Source: Dendrophyllia cribrosa (taxonomy: Eukaryota > Cnidaria > Anthozoa > Scleractinia > Dendrophylliidae). From it: DNA of 64,000 nt. Below, in pieces: positions 20,729-32,700 of the stretch. The position numbers and the translations under genes were made by a program. Each line of letters opens with the position of its first letter. The first letter of the stretch is position 1. Location of the stretch: the NCBI GenBank assembly GCA_024195265.1, contig JAJLRJ010000003.1:33835143-33899142 (forward strand), given 5' to 3'. Below the pieces are notes generated by a model. It was not told where the DNA came from, ran no database searches, and saw only the letters and a program-made list of their open reading frames with translations.

Positions 20729-23700
20729 CTGCAATCCAAACCCAAATACGTTAATGTGTTTTCTATTAGTCCATGCCAAATAGAATGCAATTTGCGACTC
20801 TGCGTGCTACTGCCTGCATGCACTCGCATTGAATTGAGTCCACTTTGATTGAGCTCAAATTTACACATAAATGGTCCTTTTTTTCATTGTTTGGCGGCCA
20901 CCTGACGCAAGTCGCAAGCGCAGTGGTCCTGCTATCGCCACATGCATGTACTGGTATTTTCCCACACGCACTATGGTTCGTCTCCGTCCGGCCAGAACTT
21001 TAAGCACCAACACGGAAACTTTCTAGAAGCTACACTGCACATTATACAATCTTCTCTTTTGAATTATTTCGAAAACATTTCATTTGTCTAACCTGTGAAA
21101 ACTGAAGACCTTACCCGACCCCAGACACAGTGTTACCTTGAAACCCAGGCCACCATTGTAGCAACAACTAAACTGTACCATCCCGCCATCACTGAAGAGT
21201 TCACTGCGGGAAATCTAACAAACTGCGGTGGTAGCTGTGCTATAGATAAAATCAAACCACTAAGGGAAGGGAGAGGATAGAAATGCTACTTCCATGGATA
21301 TACACGCCAAAACAGAACAGCCACGACCTGAGACCGAGTCACAAACAGACTTGATCTATCGATGGCGTTTCCTACATGTAATAGATCGCGTTCATCTGCA
21401 TAAGCAGTTTGTTTTACTGACTTTGTGAGCCACACCAGAGATAACATGTTGCAGATAATGATAACACGATGCAGATAATGACAACATGTTGCAGATAATG
21501 ATAACACGTTGCAGATAATGCCAAATGAAACGACTTAGCAACATTTTGAATCCAGGAAATCTTTAATAACCGAGTTATGGGGAAAAGAATATTCAAGAAA
21601 ATTCAGAGAACTTTGTATGCGTCTGCCATTTTGGTGTACCACTTTGGCACACCAACATGGCGGCCGAATTTGGCGACCAAATTTTTGTTATAATAGTTTC
21701 TGTTCAGTTCAAAGATTTGAAAAACCTCTGATTTGCAACCACGCTATAGAAAATTCTACAAAGTGAATGAAAAATACTTGTTTTGCCTGCACGTAGTATC
21801 TGTTAAACCATCGAAAAAGGGATTTGTTATTCGACTGAAATTACTTTTATTATAGTTTTTGTGTCTTCAAACCGGGACACTAAGGTGTCATACGACAATC
21901 TACTGTGTATTGCGCTCGGATATTTCGTGTGTTCCCTTTTCCTTATAAGGTAAAATGACGTCACAGTCGAATAATAAATGACTAGAACGTTACCTGTAGA
22001 CCATGAGCCCCTGCAGGACTTGTACCTCCACTACCACTAGCAGTTGATGAGTTTGGAGCCCAGACCCCAGAGCCACCCCAGCCACCACTGAACCCAAACC
22101 CACCAAACGGAGACTGGGATGGAGAGGTATAGTTTGCCTGCATCCCAGCTGGAGGGAAACTGCTTCCAAAGCTGGTGGGTCTGCGGTTCTCTATAGGTGG
22201 AGATGGCAGAGTGGGTGGAAATACAGCGTTGCCTCCTGATCCTGTCAAGTGATCTGTGGGGGTTACACGGTGATTTGGTGGCTTACCAACAGGTCTCGCA
22301 GACGGATGTTCTGCACATTACAGATCAAACGATATTTCAATTAATCATTAGCAAGATCATAAGATATTTAGGATCTAAACCAGAGAAAAATTTAATAGTC
22401 CCTCGATAGCTATCCTGTTTCCGCGTCTGTCAAAAACGTGTCAGGTTAAAATGCAAAATACTTCTCTGTGATTTGCCCTTTGTTACTTGAAAGAACAACA
22501 TTTACAATAAATTGAAGACAATTTAATCGGTTGCGCACACTGCAAAGAGCGAATTTGGTTTTGCATTGCCACGCTTTGTGATTGGCTAATAAATCTCGCT
22601 CCACTTTACAACCAATCAGAAATAAAACAAAAACTAATCGTGACTGGTTTGCGCGCGTTTTCCCGCGCTTGGCGCCGGTTACATGTATTTGCTTCAGCTC
22701 TGATTGGTTCATTAGATTGTCTGCGTCTGTTTTGATTGGCCAAAGTGATTGCTTTGATTTTGGTTTTACGGCACGCAAGTGAAAACCCTTTCTAAGAGAA
22801 AAAAACAGTAGAGGAAACCAACCAAGGGAGATAAAGTTTGTATTCTTGGCTTGCACTTACGTCATATCCTGTCATATCAAAACTCAGAATCATTAAAAAA
22901 CAGATTTCGATTCCAAAATGTTTATGGAATTGTAGAGAGTTTAAAACTACACATCTGGGCCAAATGTTGAAGCGCTAGAGCATTTCATTCAAGAGTTATA
23001 CGGTAGGCGAACGAGTATTATACATTTTTGGTAAAAATGTATGGAGCGGCCATCTTGGTCAATCACTTTGGTACACCAACATGGTGGCCAAAACTTCAAA
23101 GTCATAGTTACGCAAAAAAATCTCATCACAAAAGATTGGATTCACTATAAGTTACATTAAATCGGCTTATAAACATCTATAATGCAAAAAGAACTTTCAA
23201 CTGGTTCAATTTTGTTTATTTTCACTGCTTATCTGAAATAGCGTGACACATTTAAAACCTTTACAAATCGGAAGCAATTGCAAACATCGTTAAAACTTAA
23301 AAAATTTTTGTGAAGGATTGTAACTCTGGTATCTACATGCCATGTTGGAAACAGCTTTGCAGGATGTAAAGTTTAGATTTTTGAATTTTTATAACGTCAT
23401 GTGCAAGCCAAGAATAGGGAAGACGAACTTCCTTGTACCTGGATGTGCAAGAGCTGCAGAGGTGAGAGGAACATCCCATCCCGACTGAAACAATGAATAT
23501 TGAGCGACTGTGGAAGGAGAAGGTGGGACAAATCCTGTTGTAGTGTGACCCACATCTAATGGACCCTTGAACAAGGAGCTGCGAGATAAAACAACAACAC
23601 CCATGTAACGTGAAAATTAAATGATCAAAAAGATGTTCCTAACAATACATGTCATGCGAGGTAGCCAAATTTATAACTAACATCATAAAGCAAAAAAGAA

Positions 23701-26700
23701 CAATATCAAAACAGCTTTTAGTTTAGGAATTAAGACATGATTCGAAATGTTTGAAGCTATATCAAGGTATATGATGTGCGGTTACATTTTGTCCTTTAAA
23801 ATTTTCAAATCAGTTTGATTTTTGTTTTCCTGTCTCAGAATATGGTAATGACTGAGACAAAGGAAAATAAAGAATAAACTGGTTTCAAAAGAAAATAACC
23901 AAAACAGATACATTATTAAATTCTGTAAACCATCTAGTTGTACCAAACCAACACTGAGGTGCACTATCTAAGGACATTGTTCTTCATCTCCTAGAATCTC
24001 GCTTAAGATTAAAATCTGCATCAACAAAGATGAAAGAAAGTGGAAGAGAAGTGTTAAAAAACCATATGTCAGCGTTATTTTGGAAAGGTAATAAACGGTC
24101 TTACCTTGTTTCAGCAAAAGGTGTTCCTACTGGCGTAGCCTGAAAATACACTTACCAGTTAGCAACTGAGAGTAGTATATCACGCGCAGATTTAGCCCAA
24201 AGTAACGAGCGAGAGAAAGTGAATTACGCTTCAATCACTCAAAGGGAAGATTTCAAGGTTCAAGAGACTGGTTTCTAGTGATCTTCCATATTGTTTATAG
24301 TAGTAGTATAGTAGTTATCACAACAAACCAAGCATCAAATCTCGAGACTGAACCATTAGTGTTCAATTCTTCTCAAACTCACTATAAATAATTCATGAAA
24401 CACTCTTCCTCGTTTTTGATATATTATGTCGAAATCGAGGAGAATCCAGCAAAAACGACAGCAAATGCCATAAAGGGATAATTAACAACACAAATGAAAT
24501 CTTTTCCTTACCTTGTTCAGGTTTGGTAAAGAAGCCAGCAACTTCTGACCTGCAGATTCTAAATCAATGTCTTGAGGCGACTTGGGAAACTTCTCTTCGT
24601 GAGATAAGACCTATGCAAAAACATTTCGAAAGAACATTATTTTTATACGTGGTAGCATGCGATGCAATAACATTCATTTCAATCCATTTAATAATTTTTT
24701 TCGGAGGTCCATTAATTGTCTTAAACCGCAATCTAAGTTATACTTCGTTTTAAAAACTGGCCATTATTTTACTAGTCCTGCCTAGAAAACAGCCAGAAAA
24801 TGACATCTGTGGCTTCAAATTGTTTTCATTAAAACTTCAAAAGTTAATGGGTCAAGTAATTACCTCTTCAATGGGCGACGAAGTGTTTATCTTCAAAGAA
24901 AAGTTTGACAGACCAGTTGCGAGATCTTCCACTTTAGCCAGTATACTGCAAATGAAAACGACAATTTCGTCAAAACACAGTTAGTGACCCAGTGCAGGCA
25001 GAGCTAATGGAAGAAGAAACATTTCTATCGTTGTAGGCATTGAAGGAAAAATAATTCGGCTGGCTTTTTATTTAGCAATCACGCGTTAACTGGTCTCTCT
25101 GTTCATGAGAAGTTTTTAAAGGGGAGCAGGTTTGGTGCAGTGGTGAGAGCACTCGCCTCCCACCAAAATAGTCCAATTTCGATTCCTGGACTCGGCTTCA
25201 TATCTGGGTTGAGTTTGTTGTTTTTTTTTTCTCGTCCCTTGCTCCGAGGTTTTTTTTAGCGGCCACTACGAGTTTTCTCCCTCCACAAAATTTCCGATTC
25301 GATCTGGAATCCGAGGGCGCAACTATTAAGTGCAACCTTTACAAGTAAAAAAAAGCCGATTTATAGCTTGTAAAACTCTTCCGTTTAGCTGTCAGCAAAA
25401 ATGCATAACTGCCTTCATCTGAAATAGATAGCAACAAGATTTAATTGTTTAGATTTTCCCTCTAAAAGTTCTCCTCTACTCATCTTAGTCACTGTATGTT
25501 TTGGTCTTTCAACATTTCCAGTCACCAAAGCCATATTATGATACAATAAAATGCCGAGTACCCTTACTTCTATAGTCTATAAGTTATGTGGGTTCTTACC
25601 AAGGAGTGTTGCTCACTAGACGATTTCCAAACCTAACAAGCCTGCTTACTCTGTGAGCAGACTCGTCATCTGGCCTTGTTCTCTTCATGCTGTATGTTAG
25701 TTTCCTTAACGATGAAACAAAAAGAAAACACACATTACCTCCATAACTATTGATTGTACTTTTTAAATTGTTACTATGATGATAGTATGTGAACGTGACG
25801 TCAACAGTTGGCAAACTGTTGGCGACAAACAGAACTTGTTTCTATTCTTCTATTCGCATTTCACATGTGAACGTTTGTTGCAACTTCAGTATGGCAACCT
25901 TGTTTCACAGGGTCTGCTGTCTTCCTCCCTCGAGAAGAAAAAAACCCTAAGAACGAGGTTAAGATGTTTGGAAGTTTGTCATGTGAAAACACGAAATTGC
26001 CATTGTTGTTAAGTTTGCCAACAAGAGTTCGACAACTTTAGCTTGTCGTGTGAAGGTGCCTTTGGAGGGAAGGTTCATGTGTTTGTAGTTGTTGTGTTTA
26101 TATTAGCGTAGCCTGTAAACTAGGCGTATTTTAGGCGAGTCAAAAGACGTGGCAAAGGGAGTGGAAGTCAGACTGGAAGGCGAAGAAGGTGGAGGGAAGA
26201 GGAAGGGTTAATGTCAAGTTCAGGTGTTTGTAAGTTTCACATACCTTTGACTGAGTCTAAGAGGAAGGAAACTCTGAAGCTCCCAATCTTCGTGGAGAGG
26301 AATATCTAGTATTAAAATGGAAAATCATTTCCATCGATGACTATGAAGTACTTTTTAAAGGGCCTTTAAAAAGGCCCAGTATTGTCCATTATGCTTCATG
26401 CGCCTCTGTTATTCTTTTGGTTTGCACAGGAGCGAGGCCTCTATAGTTCTGAGGCGCGTGATGCATCATGGCCAATACAACAACAATGCACAAAACACTT
26501 TCAAATATTAACTATTGTAATAACCATAGATACTCATAAGGTTGTCAGGTTGGCCGTTCATCACTAGGAGATGCCATGTTTTTCTGCGCTTTACAATAAC
26601 ACATGAAGTTCAAACCTTAACCAACAGTTTTGTTTTTCATTGCCGCAAATATCATAGCGGTCATCTCAGGAAACAACAATGCTTGATGCAAAAAGGTCAA

Positions 26701-29700
26701 ATGGTCATGTTTGTGGGTTGTAATTGGTGGTTTTCGATCGATTTTATCAGGTTCTGTTTTCAAGGGTCCAATGTTTGTTGCCATAATTATGATTGACGGA
26801 AGCGTAAAACGTAAACCTTAGGGCCGATTTACACGGTACAACTTTGCTGCATGTGGCACGCTTACGGCATGCTTACGACATGACTTGAGCTGATTTACAC
26901 AGAGTAATTCGTGTTGCAAGCATGTCGTAAGCATGTTTTAAGCGTGTCGCATGCGACAAAGTTGTACCGTGTAAATCGGCCCTTAAATGGGCTTTGAACT
27001 TCAGAGTTCGCGTGTAATACTAGCAACATGTGACCCATATGAGTCTCATTTCATTACGCTGTTCTTCAGTTACTTACTCGGCCATACTAAAAGCTACACG
27101 TACTTATTGAAGCGGTAAACAGCTGGAAACAGGAAAATATATTTTTTCTTACCAATTTTCTCAGGTAGAGGAGAGTGTGTCACTTGAAAGAGATTTAGTA
27201 GAGCAGCAAAGTCTTCCCAAATCCTAAATAATGGAATCACATAACAAGTACTTTAAAGGGGCACTGTCCCGGCTGATTGACCGTGTTTTCATAATTGTGA
27301 CCTGGAGCTTGCTTTAAGCTTGCTTTGTTGTCTTGGAATACCAAGAAAAACTCGCCAGAAGTGATGAAAGGAAAGAAATATTAACTAAAGAGTCAAAATA
27401 ACAGTTAAAAACAGTCAAAATTCGGCAATAAGCCATTTCCGAGTTGCCATTAGCCTCTCTATCAAAGCGAGGCTAGGTGCGAAACCTTTCATATGAAAAT
27501 GAGATTTCATTCACATGCAAATAAGTTTTATTTGCATGTGAATGAAATCTCATTTTCATATGAAAGATTTCGCACCTAGCCTCGCTTTGATTGAGGCTAA
27601 TGGCAACTCGGAAATGGCCTATTGTGATTTCTTGACCGCCTGTCACGAAATCAAGTTTGATGAACTGTAATCCACTTTCGACCTTACACTCCTGCACTTT
27701 ATCTCAAAACTACGGCTTCTGTTTTGCTCTGTAACATATTTTTATCCAATGAAGTTACTTTTTGGTGACATATGGCGATATAACATAGAAATAAGGTCAT
27801 TTCGGCGTGACAGTGTTCCTTTATGTCAGTACTAACTTTTTAATCGCACCGTTGTCTTGTTGTCTTTTATACAATCAACTGAATACTACGCGCTCTGTGA
27901 TTGGTCGTTGCCTATGATCTATCAGAGTACAGAGGCACGGCTGATGTCATAGAAAAATTGATTGCTTTGTTTTGTCCAACATGGCGGACAGTTTTGAAAA
28001 TGTTTGCGAGATTATTCTGGATTGAGTAAGTGAAAGCCTCGAAAATGTTTAGCAGGAGCTGTTTACGAGCAAGAAAAAGAAGAAACCAAGACGAAAAGTG
28101 TTCTTGGCGACTTCAAAAATACCTAAACTGGAACAAATCTTCGAACAGTCAAGCGCTACAAGGCAAGTTCGTAATTTTACTCTTTTTACTTTTCTGTTCA
28201 TTGTATAAAACAAATAGATTCCATTTGGCCCTGTGTCTGTTCAGTATAGATTACAGAAGACGTCAAAATATTTTAGTTGTTCATGGTATTCACACATGTT
28301 TGTCTTTATTTGTATGTGTAATTTGTTTGGCAGTTTCAAGCTATTGAGCTTAATCTAAGAACGTTCTTTGGTTAAGAAATTTAAAAACGTAAGCTTTCGG
28401 CTTCCAGTCTGAAACCTGTAAAAACTGATGGTGAAAACGCGAAAACAGAAATATATACGATAATAAGTGTGAAAAAATATGAGCAAAAAAGATACATACA
28501 AAAAAGACAATGAAGCTAATCACAAAAAAAAAACATTTAACAACGTTTTTTCTTCTGTTGGAATAGACCATTTTACAGTTGCCCTTTGAGTGGAAGCGAG
28601 GCTGAAGTTGACCTTGTTATGATACAGACCTTGAGCTTTTCGGATGTAAATTTAGCTAGCTGGCATGAGAAAAACATTATTAGCATACATGTATGAAAGG
28701 CAGAAAGGTTTGTATCAAAGCAAGGGCACCTCCAGCCTCTTTTCTATTCAAAGGGCAAGGCACCAAGCACACAACTGTAAAAAATAATGAACTATAACCT
28801 TAAGAAAACAAGTCAAAATTGTGCCATTAACAATCTGTAGTGCTCACTTTGTGTTCTTGAGTACGTCTCCATTCCAGGTATTAGGTGATGATCCAGTCAT
28901 CCATTGACACAACAGATTCAGAGCTGGAAGCACATCACAGTTCGCCGCAGACTGCTCATTTGATGGCCCAGTCTCACAAGCATGCAGCACAAGTGCATCA
29001 AATAACTCCACTTGAATACAAATCAAATAAAAGGCAAATTGTAGTGGAAGAACATGTACAATGCCCATTCAACTGTATAACAACTGAACTACATGTACGA
29101 TTGAACTATGGTTAATCGCGATGACAGATCCTTTTCAAACCGGAACTTTGACAAACATTTTGAAACAAAAAAAAAAAGAATCACTGTACATTAAGTTTAC
29201 CAGAAAATCTTCAAGAGTGTTTTGCTCTGTAAATCAACTATTCCCAGCCTGCTTATCAGCAAGTCCGCCTAATGAAACGACTTTGTATTCATTTGGGAGT
29301 GATTTTATACAACATCTAATGCACTAATAAAATACCTGTAAACTCCAGAGTTAGTTGCCAACACTCCTGTAAGAAAAACAACATATATCTGGTATACATG
29401 TATATTAAATTTAAAAATTACAAGATGACAATGATGCTGAATATTATTTTGTTGTTTGCCTAATCAGGGGCATGAAACTTAACACCGGGCATACACATGT
29501 AACTGCTAATGGCCCTGTCACACTATTGCGTATCGTACTAGCGTATGCCAGCGTATGAAAAATATCACTCATACGCTGGTATACGCTGACATACGCTAGG
29601 GGTACGTTAGGCATAGGTTGTATACGTTTCAAGCACGATCGCATACGGTGACATACGGCGAGGCAGAACAAATTTTTTAAGCATGCTTAAAGATTTTGTG

Positions 29701-32700
29701 CGTATTCGGACGTATGGTTTATACGCTAAGCATACCCTAGGCATACGCTGAATACGCAAGAGTTACGCTAGAGGTACAAGTACGCTGGTCATACGCTGGA
29801 TTTTCAAGGGCATTTTGTGTGTATGAAAATTATTTTGTGAATTTTCATACGCAACTCATACGTTTCTATCATACGCAATAGTGTGACAGGGCCTTAACAT
29901 CAGACATTCAGCCAAGCTAAAACTAGCAGTAATAAGAGATTATGGAGATTCATTCGAAGGAATTTCAGGCGGAAATTAGCCCCTGAAAAAAGCAATAGGG
30001 GCGGCCATTTGGAAGACCAGACACCAAAAAATCTCAAATTTTTCTGCATGTAAGGCACAGGGCAACCAACACGAAATTAGGATTGCGTTGTTCGAAGGCG
30101 ATAACCACTTTATTGTTACATTGTTTAAAACAAAGGACAATAAGCTGGTGTTGCTATGGTAACTGCTGTCGATTGGAAACTAGTGAAACATAAAACTTTA
30201 ATCACATTTTATAAATTTGGTGAAGTATGAAAGCAATAAAAGGATTTCTTCCCTGCGAAATTTTGATTTCAAAACATACACCCCATGTCCAAAAATACTG
30301 AGTTGAGCCTCCTTAACCCCGGCATTAATTTTTGTGCAACCCGTCCTGGGGCCCAAGTGAGAACAAACAACAACACTAGATTCATGCATGCATCACAATA
30401 AAGATCTCTGGAAGAGTTGTAGGCATTCTGTGTGTTTTTTACTACAAAATAATGATACAATAGACATTGTTGAACCTCTTCATCTTTGCCAATACATTCA
30501 AACTCCTCCAGGTCATCTGCTCCTCCTGTCTTTATGTTCCACAACACAAACAAGGTGATTGCTACCAGTTTGATGAGCCACTCTGAAGTGAATTTCTTCT
30601 GCTTCAGAATTCCCTGTTAAAACAAAGAGTAAAAAAATTAATATAAATTTAATTTTGTTGAATGATAAAGTGTGAAACTGTGTTCCTCCAATTCAAATTT
30701 CAAATGCACTTAAGTAATTCAATTTTAATTTAATTTTTTACTAGTTTAATAATTTTGCCGTGCCTCGGGAACTAAGCCACGTGAATTCGAGTGAAAAATA
30801 TACTCTATAATATATATATAGATGAAGATGTTGTGTAGTTCCCTGGCAACAGCGCAACAAAGCTTGAATGACGTATTATTTCATGTAAGCCTATACAGCA
30901 TGGTGAACCATCGAAAGGGCCTTCTACCAGCATGTTTCAAAGAAGACAAAGTGAACAGCTAAAAGCCTTATACATGTACGCAATCTAGACGCCACCAAAG
31001 TTTCGACAGGTGGTGCGCCCTCCCCCAAGCTTCACGAGGTTCTGCGAGACACGCATTTAATACTCACTTTTAGGGCAGCAACAATGCGATCTTTGAGAAT
31101 TCTTGCTTGATCAAGATCTATATATAATAAACAACGAACGAAGTATAAATCAAGACTTGTGTAACAAAATTATTACTGCATCTTTTAATAAACAAGTTGT
31201 GTAACACGCAAACTGTGAAGTTCAAACCCCATGCAGCTAATGTTTCCCTTTACACTGCCGTCAATCCTACATTTGTAATATTTTAACTAGTAGTAATCAT
31301 AGATTATAGTGCGTCTCCTTATCCCGTGGCACCTCGTCTTGACCTAGTACCTCAGTTTCATGAATTAATTCAGCCACTGCTTAAAAGGGCTATGTCGCGA
31401 GATATGTCACGCAGGCTCAAACGTCGGGCCGACATCAAACAAATTCACGCTATCGCCGTGGGATCGGGCAAAATCCTACCGTGCTGTGTTCTACGAAAGG
31501 TCTCAGATTATTTCGGGCATATAAATGGTATATTTGTCTTGATTTCATTTCGGTTATTTCTCCAATTCTGAAATCATACTCCTCAGTACATGTACTAATA
31601 CCGGAACCGGAAATGAGAAATTTCTGAGAAAGCCTGAAAAGCCTGATAAACTTCTTAAGTCACGCAACATTCAACGTTAATTTCGCAGGATTTTTCGGAT
31701 AAAATTACAACTACCAGTTGCAAGTAGGACACAAGACTGTTGAATATAATTCCTTTATTAGCTAGACAAATTTTAGCCACAAAACTGCGAAATCTTTAGT
31801 CGCAAATGCGCCCGATACAAGCGCAATTTCGAGCATGGTAAAGTTAATCTGCGTTCGCCTGCGCGGCCGGTCAGTGAATTATTGCTACAAGACATACAGC
31901 GAATTGCGCCGTACCGTTGAACGTCGCGAAGAACGACGTCGGTATTTAGGTGAAAGCTTCCCAAATCAGGCAGAGAACCACAGCAAAATCAAGATAGAAC
32001 ATTCAAAACATACCAGAACGGTAGCGAGGACTGAATCCGATAACTTCTTGCTTGATTCCAAAGAGACCCAACAACTTACTTGGTCCGGAGAAGAACCTTC
32101 GTCCAATTTTTCCACTGCGTACTTTTAGTAGGCATTGAAATATTGAGCCGTGCGATTCCAGAATCGGGAAAGTGTCCGAGGCTAAATCAAGACAAATAGA
32201 TTATTCACGTGTGACATTTCGGAACCCCAGCTTCCCAGGATGATGCTTTCCACGCGCTGGGAATGCTGGATACTATTGTGACGTTTCAAGACGGCGCAGA
32301 TTTGGTACCGACACTTTTCTCGATTCGTTCCGCCTAGACGACGTGCTAAGCATGCCGGATACTATTGTGACGTTTCAAGATGGCGCAGATTTGGTACTGA
32401 CACTTTTCACGATTCGTTCCGCCTAGCCGACAAGATTAGGAAGCGTCTCCTTCGTCGACGCAATTATGGTGCGACAAACATTGAACCCCTGAAAACAGAA
32501 ACTGACAAAATGGATCGAAATCCACCAATCACAACCCACAGACCTTTTGACTCAGTTGAGTTAAACATCCATATTAATTTTCCTAAGACATCCGCTATGA
32601 TTATTGTGGCAGTGTAAAAGAAACTGTTGGCTAAGTTTTGAGTGTCAGGGTTCGCGAGTTATTCATTGCAAAGCACAGTAAATACTACTGACAGTAGAAT

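Larger units (their letters stand above)
8205..21225 (+). repeat. 13-kb block, copy A of a near-identical direct duplication
   Basis: Matches 50978-64000 over its whole length in the same orientation, about 42.77 kb apart. By eye I found three single-base differences (near 12724, 17112 and 17162). I also found roughly a dozen length changes, nearly all in homopolymers. The match may extend beyond 21225, because the other copy is cut by the window end. Confidence 0.97.

Noticed and set aside
32061..32115. Alternative SMG7 exon 12 (acceptor TACGCAG, donor GTAAGT, 35 nt)
   Set aside because: It fits phase, but its peptide does not resemble SMG7. The exon at 32714-32793 contains the conserved FHGHVYL block and fits phase equally well.
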